The translations under genes and the position numbers were made by a program. A stretch of 64,000 nt of DNA, from assembly GCF_035573695.1 (NCBI RefSeq), contig NZ_CP121694.1:3356001-3420000 (forward strand), read 5' to 3'. Position 1 is the stretch's first letter, and each line of letters starts with the position of its first letter. Below the pieces are notes generated by a model. That model was not told where the DNA came from and did no database searches. It saw only the letters and a program-made list of their open reading frames with translations. This DNA is from Metallumcola ferriviriculae (GTDB lineage Bacteria > Bacillota > JADQBR01). Of the stretch, positions 1-7,687 are shown one piece after another.

Positions 1-1751
1 TCTGTAATTTCACTTTCGCTATCCGCAGCACGCATCAGCATGGTTACCATTTCCTCTCTACTAATTGAGGCCGCGGGGCTAAACTTGTTATTATAACCCT
101 TAACCCAGCCTCTCTGGGCAGCAGTTTCTATAAACAAGTAAGCCCAATGTTTTTTAGAGACATCCTGGAAATTTCCTGCTTGATTGCCAACAACCTCTAC
201 ACCCATAATTGTTACCAACAGTTTGGTAAATTCCGCTCTGGTAATTGGTTTATTCGGTGCAAAGCCACCATTGGGATAACCGTTTATTGCCTTGTGGGCA
301 GCAACAACTTCAATAGCGTCTTGGCCCCAATGCCCGTTTAAATCATTGAATGTCTGTTGATAGCTCATTAGTGCAATTGGCGCAAGGCTGTTAATTTCTG
401 CTTTGATGGTCTTTTCCTCCACGTTATGCGTCATAGGAATATAGACCCAAGCACCTTCTGTGTTTCGCTGGTAAAGGCCAATTTTTTGCATATCGGTGTG
501 GATATTATTAAGAGAATAATTCAGCGTCACATTAATGGCGGTAGAAGGTTCTATAGCCCCTGCCACTACTTCAAACTGATATTGCGGCCCGATAGTGGTA
601 TACATTCCCCCAGTGGGATTGTTTGTTTCTTTAATCTGCATGGCAAAATTGCTGCTTAATCTGTTTTTCCCAATTGTAAGGCTGAGTTTGTTATCAGGTG
701 ACTCTAGCTTAATTACGCTGGGCGTTTGTTGATCCTGAGACTTGAGGGAGCCGCTAGTGTCTGAGTGGTCATCCGCCCCATCTTCCGGCGTTTCTTTACG
801 CTCTAAGGCATCACTAACAGGCTCTTGGTCTAGATTGCTGCCGGTAATGTATGTAACCTGACCGTTTTCAAGAATTATTTGATTTGCTGAACCGGTTTTT
901 AAACCAACGGGCTGCTGTACTGAAACAGTAGGATTCTGATTCAAGAAAAGTTTGCCGTCTTCTTCAAGCAAAAGTTTTTCTCCATCAAAGGCAATCGGTT
1001 GATGGTCTTCATCTCCGGCCGTCACCCGGCGATAAATATCGTCATCAGGATTGTAGCTGTAAATCTGATTAGTGTTATTATGTTCTTCCGTCCAAACAAC
1101 TGTACCGCCACCGACCAGCGGCGACATTTCATCCTTGTCTGAATATGTTAATCTGATTTCCTCCTGTTCTATTAAGTCATAGGCATAAATATCTGCGTCT
1201 CCGTTGCGAAAATCAGTCCAGGCAATAATTTGCCCGTCAAATTTTACTCCAAAAGCGGTTGTCCCCTGATAAATTGTTTTTTGACTATTGGTTTCCAAGT
1301 CATATAAGACAATGTCCGTCCTGCCATCCTTATGATTAGTCCATACGATGTTATTTTCAGCAATGATAGGATGCTGGTGGTTACCCTCCGTTTGGGAAAC
1401 CTGTTTGGTTTCACCGGTTTGGAAATTATACAGGTAAATAGCATAAACTCCGCTAGGATCATCTGCATGATTCCTGTTGTCCTGCCAGACAACATAATCA
1501 GACCAAACATCCGGGTAAGCCTGGTGTGCAGGATGGTCCGTCAAATTACCCGTTGTACCCGTATCCAGGTTAAGGTAATAAACATCCCAGTTATCATCTA
1601 GGAATGACATCCAAGTAACATAATCCCCGTCTTTTTTCACCTCTCCTCCCGGTGCGGGTTTTAGTGCTGTCTGTCCAAAGGCTAATACGGTCACTGATAA
1701 AACTAAAACACCGGTTAAAAAAAGCACTTTCCTCCAAAACCTAACCACCAT
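1..1751 (-). CDS. SLH-domain cell-surface protein with beta-propeller repeats (3' end beyond window)
   Basis: The minus-strand frame is open from about 1751 to the left edge, so the C-terminus is missing. The product starts with a basic N-terminus and hydrophobic segment (signal peptide). About six TolB/propeller-like repeats follow (motifs such as VTWMSFLDDNWDVYYLN, VVWQDNRN, IVWTNHKDGRTDIVLYD, IAWTDFRNGDADIYAYD). After a polar linker and an all-beta segment there are two S-layer homology domains (ITRAEFTKLL, SISREEMVTML) that run towards the edge. SLH domains bind secondary cell-wall polymer, so an exported wall-anchored protein is expected. ATG codons at 1760, 1754 and 1751 are possible starts; 1751 gives the best spacing to a GGGG upstream. 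A c-di-GMP-I riboswitch and terminator lie upstream, which suggests control with motility or adhesion. The ligand of the propeller is unknown. Confidence 0.85.
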   Translation of the reverse strand, partial: MVVRFWRKVLFLTGVLVLSVTVLAFGQTALKPAPGGEVKKDGDYVTWMSFLDDNWDVYYLNLDTGTTGNLTDHPAHQAYPDVWSDYVVWQDNRNHADDPSGVYAIYLYNFQTGETKQVSQTEGNHQHPIIAENNIVWTNHKDGRTDIVLYDLETNSQKTIYQGTTAFGVKFDGQIIAWTDFRNGDADIYAYDLIEQEEIRLTYSDKDEMSPLVGGGTVVWTEEHNNTNQIYSYNPDDDIYRRVTAGDEDHQPIAFDGEKLLLEEDGKLFLNQNPTVSVQQPVGLKTGSANQIILENGQVTYITGSNLDQEPVSDALERKETPEDGADDHSDTSGSLKSQDQQTPSVIKLESPDNKLSLTIGKNRLSSNFAMQIKETNNPTGGMYTTIGPQYQFEVVAGAIEPSTAINVTLNYSLNNIHTDMQKIGLYQRNTEGAWVYIPMTHNVEEKTIKAEINSLAPIALMSYQQTFNDLNGHWGQDAIEVVAAHKAINGYPNGGFAPNKPITRAEFTKLLVTIMGVEVVGNQAGNFQDVSKKHWAYLFIETAAQRGWVKGYNNKFSPAASISREEMVTMLMRAADSESEIT

Positions 1752-1795
1752 CATCCTCATCCCCAATCTTCATTATTTTCATTGCTGCCAAAGTA

Positions 1796-1830
1796 AATAA
1801 AAAAACTTGCCCATGGAAGGAGCAAGCTAC
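1796..1830 (-). terminator. Terminator of the c-di-GMP riboswitch expression platform
   Basis: Read on the minus strand, a short hairpin (CTTGCTCC, loop, GGGCAAG) is followed by a run of T. It lies between the riboswitch aptamer and the SLH gene start, the usual position for transcription attenuation. Confidence 0.7.
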
Positions 1831-1840
1831 ACAATTAAAT

Positions 1841-1932
1841 CTCCTTCGGTAGCCCGGCGATCATAGCTGCATGGTTCAGCTTTAGACCCGTGGCTTTGCG
1901 TCCACCGTTTTCACGGAGTTTGCCATTTCGGT
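1841..1932 (-). promoter_or_regulatory. Cyclic di-GMP-I (GEMM-I) riboswitch aptamer
   Basis: On the minus strand the segment contains the hallmark blocks of the class I c-di-GMP aptamer in order: a TGGCAAA start, GGACGCAAAGCCACGGG with the adjoining CTAA, and ATGATCGCCGGGCTACCGA at the end. The middle stem varies in length, as in the family. It sits directly upstream of a terminator and the SLH/propeller gene, so the second messenger probably controls this surface protein. Whether ligand turns expression on or off is not determined here. Confidence 0.88.
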
Positions 1933-2109
1933 AGATTGAAATATCTCACTTTTTTGACTTTAGTTTTATAATTTGAGATAATTTGACAATTTCCTTCTTT
2001 TTACATGGGTTTTTTTGTAAATATCTTAAGAAAACCTTCCTTTCTTCTGTTACTTAGTTTTAGTCCCGCTATCCGTAAACCTTGGGGCAGCATGTCCGGT
2101 GATAAAACA

Positions 2110-2153
2110 GCATAAAAATAACAGCCAGCTTCCCTTGCTGGGAAACCCGCTGT
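2110..2153 (-). terminator. Possible terminator
   Basis: Minus-strand hairpin with nested stems (ACAGC/GCTGT outside, CCAGC/GCTGG inside), followed by TTATTTTTA. It would serve the small reading frame ending at 2177. The stretch 1933-2176 otherwise holds only the presumed riboswitch promoter region; no gene is visible. Confidence 0.4.
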
Positions 2154-2176
2154 GCGTTTATTATCGAACTGATATT

Positions 2177-2401
2177 TTACCTTTTTGCGCTATTCCCTTT
2201 AGGGCTATCCCCTAGTGTTATAATTGCACTTTCTAAACAATCATAATTATCGATAAGTATTGCCTGGTCAAATTTATTTTTATACCAGTTCAACGCAGAC
2301 AGCCAATTTTCGGTTTGCATATAAAATAGAATTGCTAACGGGTTACATGTCACGTCATAATTTTGCCGTAGCGCTTTGTAGCAATCGAGTTCGCGTATCA
2401 C
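2177..2401 (-). CDS. Small hypothetical ORF or gene remnant
   Basis: A 74-codon frame beginning at GTG with no convincing ribosome binding site. The same frame stays open some 24 codons further upstream without a start codon (residues such as FLYAYRTFASTYYK). This suggests the 3' remnant of a longer lost gene rather than a complete small gene. No family is recognised. A terminator-like hairpin follows. It lies at the left edge of the accessory island. Confidence 0.25.
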   Translation of the reverse strand: MIRELDCYKALRQNYDVTCNPLAILFYMQTENWLSALNWYKNKFDQAILIDNYDCLESAIITLGDSPKGNSAKR

Positions 2402-2591
2402 TTTGTAGTATGTTGATGCAAATGTTCTATAAGCATATAAGAAAAAAGTGTATTTATTAAGGGTTATAGCGCGTTAGTCAATTGGATAAAACATTTTGTC
2501 GTGAGTCTGACAAAAGCAATAGAATTTAGTTGCCTTTACCTCAATGCCCATTCGTTCCATTTTAAATTTATTTGTTGCTCCATGAACAACA

Positions 2592-2921
2592 GGCATCAGT
2601 TTAACCGACATTCATAACCGGCTGGAGGAACTGCAAACACAGCTTTTAAAGCTGGCCAGCTCCAAGGCAGACTACGATGATGTCGCCGATGAGATTTACC
2701 ACCTGCGCGAATAGAAGCAGAAGGCTCAGGTGGAAAATGCAGGCCGCGATGAGATTCGAAAACGGATAGCTGATATGAGCGCGTTTCTGAAGGAACAGCC
2801 CACCGCTATTACTGAATATGACGAGCAACTGGTCAGGCGGCTGATTGAAAAGGTCACTGTCTACGAGGACAGGTTCACCGTGGAATTTAAGTCCGGCGTA
2901 ACGGTGGATTTGGAAGGATAG
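2592..2921 (+). pseudogene. C-terminal remnant of a large serine recombinase
   Basis: The plus-strand frame reads a coiled-coil segment (LEELQTQLLKLASSKADYDD) and then the typical C-terminal tail of zinc-ribbon serine recombinases (ITEYDEQLVRRLIEKVTVYE, FKSGVTVDLEG). There is an in-frame TAG at about 2712, and the catalytic, recombinase and zinc-ribbon domains are absent. Large serine recombinases integrate phages and conjugative elements. It resembles the tail of the recombinase remnant at 15.2-16.8 kb, which lies on the opposite strand. Confidence 0.8.
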
Positions 2922-2935
2922 CGATAAAAATAAGT

Positions 2936-2976
2936 AAGGCACTCTACGAGCTTATTAAGCGTAGGGTGCCTTTTTT
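2936..2976. terminator. Bidirectional terminator
   Basis: Near-perfect 13-bp stem (AAGGCACTCTACG with CGTAGGGTGCCTT) followed by T6 on the plus strand. It lies between the recombinase remnant on plus and the end of the AbiH gene on minus, and can serve both. Confidence 0.8.
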
Positions 2977-3008
2977 ATTGCTCTACCAACCATTATGAAT
3001 GCTTGTAA

Positions 3009-3923
3009 TTATAAATCATAAAATTTGTCTGACGGTTGTAATTCAATTCTCTTACTATCTATTCCACAAGAAACCAAACTGTCAAACATTATCTGTCGCT
3101 CTTTATCTCTATGATAATAAACCTTCCATATAGCCTGTTGATGCGTGAATAAATCAATATTCTTGAAGTATGGAATGTCCACCCCGGCAAGCGAATGGCC
3201 TATAACCATTATTTCATTTACATCTTTTTTAATCAAATCAAATAATTTATACATATATCTATTTATGTCCTTATATGTTTGCGAATAGTAATCTTCCACA
3301 ACTTTACATATACTGACTCTTTTTTCATCGAATTCTCTTTCGGCATCCTGAAGTTTTTCTTTGATTTTTTCAATCCTAGCTTTGTTTCCATGTCCTAAAA
3401 TAGGTGCACCATCTCGTTGTCGCAAGGAACCATGAATATGAATAATTTTTCCTTCGCTTATCTTGTAAACTGTTTCTAAAACTGCGGTATAATTAAATGT
3501 TATGTATATTGCATCCTCAATTTCGTTTATTAACGTAGTACGTCTTTCTACATCACGTATTCGTATTGTTCTTGCCCACTGTTTTAGGCATTTTGCCAAA
3601 AATTGTATGTATTTGTATTTATCGGCTAAATACTCATACAATGTATCTTCTATACCAACATCTCCACTTTCCAAGCCCATATCTATACTGACAGCTTGCT
3701 CAATAATCACATCTTCATCGATGTTTGCAAGGTTGGTCTCTAATTCATTCCATAACAATTCCTTCTTAGTATTTTCTTCCATTGATGGATAAATACAATA
3801 ATGTTCCTCGAAAGTATATAAAAAATCAGAATACAGGTTTTTTAAATATGTTCTGAAATCCCAATATGTAGTTGCTAATCCATGTCCTTTATCAAAGCCA
3901 TTTCCGATTATGAATAATTTCAC
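3009..3923 (-). CDS. AbiH-family abortive infection protein
   Basis: The 304-aa product begins with the characteristic AbiH motif (MKLFIIGNGFDKGHGLATTY) and later has ITFNYTAVLETVY, HIHGS and VIGHSLAGVDIPYF, the conserved blocks of the AbiH family. AbiH of lactococci is a single-gene phage abortive-infection factor; its mechanism is not established. The start is GTG with GGAGG nine bases upstream. It is a stand-alone defence gene inside the island, with its own terminator. Length is typical for the family and no damage is visible. Confidence 0.85.
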   Translation of the reverse strand: MKLFIIGNGFDKGHGLATTYWDFRTYLKNLYSDFLYTFEEHYCIYPSMEENTKKELLWNELETNLANIDEDVIIEQAVSIDMGLESGDVGIEDTLYEYLADKYKYIQFLAKCLKQWARTIRIRDVERRTTLINEIEDAIYITFNYTAVLETVYKISEGKIIHIHGSLRQRDGAPILGHGNKARIEKIKEKLQDAEREFDEKRVSICKVVEDYYSQTYKDINRYMYKLFDLIKKDVNEIMVIGHSLAGVDIPYFKNIDLFTHQQAIWKVYYHRDKERQIMFDSLVSCGIDSKRIELQPSDKFYDL

Positions 3924-3941
3924 TTTTTCCTCCTTTACATA

Positions 3942-4550
3942 TCAGATATCAACATTAATGTCATTGCAAAATTTTAGCGCTTTGGAATTTGCAAACTGTA
4001 TGCATTCAGTCGTTAATTGCCTCGATGCCAAGCCGTTTAAGCTCTTCAAGGTGATCCCGCATTTTCTGAAGATCGTCTGGGGAGTGCCCCCCCAGTCCAA
4101 GACTTCGCCAACTACTCGCATTGAGTGTTGAGTTCGGTAGGACCTCGTTGGGTTCCCCGGAAACTTCTTGTCCGTCAGATTGGGGTCATCCTCGATGATG
4201 CCGGTGGGCTCCACACGATAGATCCGACCAGGTTCGTCGCCCACCGCAAGTTCAGCTCCCCATATAGCCGCATCTAGTGTCGCGGTGAGATAGACATAAT
4301 TGGCCTTCTTTCGCTCGCTATAATTAGAGCCATGGCCGGGTTCCAACAAGTCCCCTTGCTTCAACTCGGCTTTAGTGCCGTGGTAGAAAGGCCCGGGGTC
4401 CAATAATCTAGATGGTGTCTGTTCGTTCTTAATATTCAATTCTAATCCCTTCCCTTCATGAGGAACTTGCTGTTCCAACATTCCTTCCATGGGGTTTGAT
4501 AATAATATTTTAGCGGAAGGGAACAAAAATAAACAGTCTAAATCTTCCAT
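3942..4550 (-). CDS. arr: Rifampin ADP-ribosyltransferase (Arr-type) with frameshifted C-terminus
   Basis: The central part matches Arr enzymes, which inactivate rifamycins by ADP-ribosylation using NAD: FYHGTKAELKQGDLLEPG, KKANYVYLTATLDAAIWGAE, GRIYRVEPTGIIEDDPN, DKKFPGNPTRSYR. After VLDWGG the frame departs from the family. Adding one G to the G7 run at 4087-4093 would give HSPDDLQKMRDHLEELK and a stop at 4006, the normal Arr ending. As written, the protein instead has an unrelated tail of about 45 residues. The N-terminus before the FYHGT motif is also about 50 residues longer than usual and lacks a clear binding site, so the true start may be internal. Activity is uncertain. Confidence 0.8.
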   Translation of the reverse strand: MEDLDCLFLFPSAKILLSNPMEGMLEQQVPHEGKGLELNIKNEQTPSRLLDPGPFYHGTKAELKQGDLLEPGHGSNYSERKKANYVYLTATLDAAIWGAELAVGDEPGRIYRVEPTGIIEDDPNLTDKKFPGNPTRSYRTQHSMRVVGEVLDWGGTPQTIFRKCGITLKSLNGLASRQLTTECIQFANSKALKFCNDINVDI

Positions 4551-4682
4551 TAAATGTATGCTATAATTAAAGTAGGGAGAGAGTTCTGCTTAGTCGTTAA
4601 TTGGGCTTCTCTTTTATTTGATAACCTTTTCATGTACTTTTTTGACCGTAAAGCATAATTTAGCAAATGCGTTGGAATTTAT

Positions 4683-4865
4683 CTATTCTTCCAATGCCTT
4701 TTTTATCAATGACGATGCTATATGGAGCGCTTTTATCCTGCGTATGAGCAGCGTGTGCTGAGAAGTACCTTGTTTTAGTTTTGGCAATACTTTCTCACAC
4801 TTGCTAATCGTTGAAGCTATAGCTCGAAGCGCTTCTTCCAATTCCTCCTTTGTGTAACTGTCCAT
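4683..4865 (-). CDS. Small conserved hypothetical protein
   Basis: A 60-aa helical, charged protein starting at MDSYTKEELEE. GGGGTGAGG lies just upstream of this ATG, which favours it over the GTG three codons earlier. The core SKCEKVLPKLKQGTSQHTLL followed by RRIKALHIASSLIKKAL looks like a two-helix hairpin. I recall similar short proteins in Clostridia but no function. It is encoded just downstream of the Imm-5-like gene, 55 bp away, and may be co-transcribed with it. Confidence 0.6.
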   Translation of the reverse strand: MDSYTKEELEEALRAIASTISKCEKVLPKLKQGTSQHTLLIRRIKALHIASSLIKKALEE

Positions 4866-4920
4866 TAACCTCACCCCTGATCATTCAAAGTTATATGTCC
4901 CGCCCTCCGATGGGTCATAA

Positions 4921-5448
4921 TCAGCATTTCCAGTCAATTTTCGCCGGATTTGGCTCATCCTCCACGGCAACAGCGCGAAGTGCGGCTTCCATACGTCCGC
5001 ACTCTTCGGCGGCACATTGCTCGATTTGTTCCCATGGTGCGTCAGTCCCGAGCCGGTCATAAGCGACCGCCAGTGCTCCATAAAAGGCAAGCCCGATGCA
5101 ATGCCGTGCCGAATGGATGGTCGATGTGCATTGACCAATTGCCCTCGCCGCCGCCTGCGCAACAGGATTTCCGTTTGCTTCGCGGGCGGCCGCATGACAC
5201 TCGAGGATTTTCGATTTTGCCTGCGGCAATTTAATTATACCTGACAGCCACTCGCGGGCGGCATTTAAAGCATTTTGCGGGCGCACATCATTCAGATAGT
5301 ACTTGCGCCACAGAGGTAATATTACCTGCTCGGAATAATCAACTGCCCAAATCGCAAGGGTTGCCTTGCTCTGCGTTTCAATTAATTTCATAAGCGATTG
5401 AATATACGGTGTATTCCAGTCACTTAACATCTTTCTTGCTTTTGGCAT
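4921..5448 (-). CDS. Putative Imm-5-like immunity protein
   Basis: The 175-aa product (from MPKARKMLSDWNTPYIQSL) is all-helical. It carries blocks I associate with the putative immunity (Imm-5-like) family: LIETQSKATLAIWAVDYSEQ, ECHAAAREANGNPVAQAAAR, STIHSARHCIGLAFYGALAV and ending EPNPAKIDWKC. The ATG at 5448 has AGGAGA seven bases upstream, whereas the frame open to 5499 has no such site. Family assignment comes from genomic context in polymorphic toxin loci; no partner toxin is encoded nearby, so its role here is unclear. It forms a likely two-gene unit with the 60-aa gene downstream. Confidence 0.7.
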   Translation of the reverse strand: MPKARKMLSDWNTPYIQSLMKLIETQSKATLAIWAVDYSEQVILPLWRKYYLNDVRPQNALNAAREWLSGIIKLPQAKSKILECHAAAREANGNPVAQAAARAIGQCTSTIHSARHCIGLAFYGALAVAYDRLGTDAPWEQIEQCAAEECGRMEAALRAVAVEDEPNPAKIDWKC

Positions 5449-5563
5449 AATCACTCTCCTGTTTTTCATCATTAATTCCACGCCACTTTTGACTATCATT
5501 TGTTCACAGTATAATAATAATTAGACTCAATCCCATGAAATTATATGTATTTTATATTGAAAA

Positions 5564-6235
5564 CTAATTGTCGGGTAGTTGGATGCCACACCAACCGCCT
5601 ACATCGCATTGACCAGATTCATTATCACCTACAGCTACCACCGTGCCGTCCAATTTAAGGCCGATAGTATGAGCGCACCCCGCCGCTACTGCTACAATAT
5701 CGTACCAGTCACTTACATTGCATTGACCATACTCATTCCAGCCAACAGCCATCACAGTACCATCCGATTTAAGGCCGATTGTATGACTACTACCCACCGC
5801 TATCGCCACAATATCACGCCAGCGACTCACGTCGCATTGCCCTGCCTTATTTTCGCTTACATTGCATTGGTTTTCATTATTTCGCCCAACAGCAACCACC
5901 GTGCCATCAGATTTAGCGCCAATGGTACGACGCCAACCCGCCGCAACCGCAACAATATCGTGCCAGTCGTTTACATCGCATTGGCCATGCTTATTCCAAC
6001 CCATAGCCACTACAGTACCGTCAGATTTAAGTCCGATTGTATGAGCATTACCCGTGTTCGTCGCCATATGAACCTTCCCAGCCGCGACTGCCACAATATC
6101 GCACCACCCGCTTACATCACATTGGCCATAATTATTATCACCCACAACCGTCACCGTTCCGTCAGTTTTAAGACCAACGGTATGACGACGGCCTGCCGCT
6201 AATGTACCATAATGTACTCTTGTATATTTGCCCAT
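5564..6235 (-). CDS. RCC1-repeat protein
   Basis: A 223-aa protein made of about five RCC1-type repeats with the core DGTVVAVG, then GQCDVS, then DIVAVAAG, HTIGLKS. Such repeats fold as beta-propeller blades; bacterial members have no single function. No signal peptide is present. GGGGTGA lies seven bases before the ATG. Repeats 1 and 3 carry extra partial copies (KVHMATNTGNAHTIGL and NENQCNVSENKAGQCDVS). These look like unequal recombination between repeats, so the number of blades may be unstable. Five blades are fewer than the seven of classical RCC1 propellers. Confidence 0.75.
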   Translation of the reverse strand: MGKYTRVHYGTLAAGRRHTVGLKTDGTVTVVGDNNYGQCDVSGWCDIVAVAAGKVHMATNTGNAHTIGLKSDGTVVAMGWNKHGQCDVNDWHDIVAVAAGWRRTIGAKSDGTVVAVGRNNENQCNVSENKAGQCDVSRWRDIVAIAVGSSHTIGLKSDGTVMAVGWNEYGQCNVSDWYDIVAVAAGCAHTIGLKLDGTVVAVGDNESGQCDVGGWCGIQLPDN

Positions 6236-6308
6236 AGTATTTCACCCCAAATCCTGATTTGTTGCTGGACACGGACGTTAGTCAATCTTCCGGTTATGCT
6301 CTCATTAA

Positions 6309-6888
6309 TTATACATCCAACCTATACGCGTCCCCGTGAGCGGGGTATATTACTTTCGCACCTTTCTGCTTTAAATCATACCAGCTTTGCTTGCTTTTAC
6401 AGTCGTCTTCCATTACTAAATCCGGGGAATATAAGTCGCCGATAAAAGCAACACCATCTTGAAATACCACTGAAATACTATCATCAGAATGGCCGGTCGT
6501 TTTTATCACCTGTGCGGGAACGTGATGTTCTTTAAAAAATAGCTCTGATTCATCAATGCTCAGGACAAGATTTGAATTCATGTCTAAGTTGATAGGATCG
6601 GTACTTCCTGATCATTTTTTCCATAACCTGAATATAAGGTATTTGATGCTTAAACAAAATTAAACGAGTTCCGGATTTTTTAATATTTTCTACCAGGCCT
6701 GCATGATCAGGGTGAAAGTGTGTTACGATTAGATATTTTATTTTCTGCGGGTTAATATTAAGAGTTTTTAATTTTCCCACATATTCATGGATGCAGCCTG
6801 GCCAACCTGCATCTATTGCAAGGTAAAAATCATCTATTTTTACCAAAAAACATTTTGTATGTTTAATAGGAATATTATAAGTCCGCAT
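6309..6888 (-). pseudogene. Metallo-beta-lactamase-fold hydrolase, frameshifted
   Basis: Two overlapping minus-strand frames together make one MBL-fold protein. The first (6888 to 6553) has the metal-binding motif VTHFHPDHAGL. The second (ending 6309) has TTGHSDDSISV, the metal-bridging region AFIGDLY and a terminal PAHGD. The frames join if about one base is inserted near 6600-6606, giving STDPINLDMNSNLVLS. As written, the first frame stops after CPEH and the second lacks the HxHxDH motif, so no active enzyme is expected. The substrate is unknown. Confidence 0.8.
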
Positions 6889-7017
6889 AGGCTGTACCCT
6901 CTATTTATAATAATCAATTCCAAATGATCGCAGAAATTCCTGTGCCTAATACTTATTTCTAGATAGTCATAAATTAAGATCGGTTTATTGCTTAAAAAGT
7001 AGCCTTTATTATGCCAA

Positions 7018-7100
7018 CATCCAATCTGACCACACGCAAGCGACTGACATCTAATCTGCTCTGTCACCAAGCACTGGCATCTAACCTGACCACTTAACTT
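7018..7100. repeat. 30-bp imperfect tandem repeats (about 2.8 copies)
   Basis: CATCCAATCTG, CATCTAATCTG and CATCTAACCTG start at 7018, 7048 and 7078, an exact 30-bp period, with CAC and AAGC also conserved between them. The rest of 6889-7258 has no convincing gene; a minus-strand frame across it merely reads the repeats. The array could be a transposase-binding multi-repeat left by an IS21-like element. Confidence 0.6.
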
Positions 7101-7351
7101 CAAATCCACTTTCTTGGACATATTCCCACAGAGCAACAAAATCACGATTTTAAAGCTCAGGCTTTCAATCTTGAAATCCCACAAATGGCTTATTTGCTGG
7201 GCTTTTCGCACACTCACTTCTCCACCCTTGACATCAACACCACACACTCAACGTATAATGTACCCATGAATTCAGACAAAATTTTCGACAAACTAAGTGA
7301 ACCTGATATAATAAACGGCAGGAAAACTGTCAGAAAGAAGGTTCATACAAA

Positions 7352-7687
7352 ATGGGAAGACGAAAATTTACAGCCGAATTCAAAACTAAAATCGTACTGG
7401 AGCTACTCAAAGAAGAAAAACAGATAGGCGAACTTGCAGCCGAACATGAGTTAAGCCCCAATCAACTGCGCAACTGGAAAAAAGAGTTTTTAGAGAATGC
7501 ACCACAGGTGTTCTCACAAAGCAAACAAGAAAAAGAGCTTCGTGCCCAAGAAAAAGCACTGGACGAAGAAAGAACCGAATTAATGGCAAAAGTCGGTCAA
7601 CTCACTATTGAGAATGACTGGCTCAAAAAAAAATCTAAAGAAGTTCTTGGGGTCGACTGGGAGACTAAGTCTGGTTTCAAAAAATAA
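7352..7687 (+). CDS. IS3-family transposase OrfA
   Basis: The 111-aa protein starts MGRRKFTAEFKTKIVLELL and has the helix-turn-helix of IS3 OrfA (ELAAEHELSPNQLRNWKKEF), followed by a leucine-zipper-like coiled coil. It binds the terminal repeats. Near its end an A9 run (7625-7633) is a slippery site; a -1 shift there enters orfB and would make the OrfAB transposase. It appears intact. Confidence 0.9.
   Translation: MGRRKFTAEFKTKIVLELLKEEKQIGELAAEHELSPNQLRNWKKEFLENAPQVFSQSKQEKELRAQEKALDEERTELMAKVGQLTIENDWLKKKSKEVLGVDWETKSGFKK

Noticed and set aside
2646-2942. Minus-strand 98-codon frame opposite the recombinase tail
   Set aside because: The plus strand encodes a recognisable recombinase C-terminus here; the minus frame is its shadow.
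5579-6202. Long plus-strand frame opposite the RCC1 gene
   Set aside because: It is the complement of a repetitive coding sequence; the minus strand has the RCC1 motifs and a proper binding site.
7018-7100. Possible mini CRISPR array (30-bp period)
   Set aside because: The similarity runs unevenly through whole units, there are no distinct unique spacers flanked by identical repeats, and no cas genes are present.
6840-7247. Minus-strand 135-codon frame
   Set aside because: It reads through the 30-bp repeats and the flank of the IS element, has no binding site and overlaps the start of the MBL gene.
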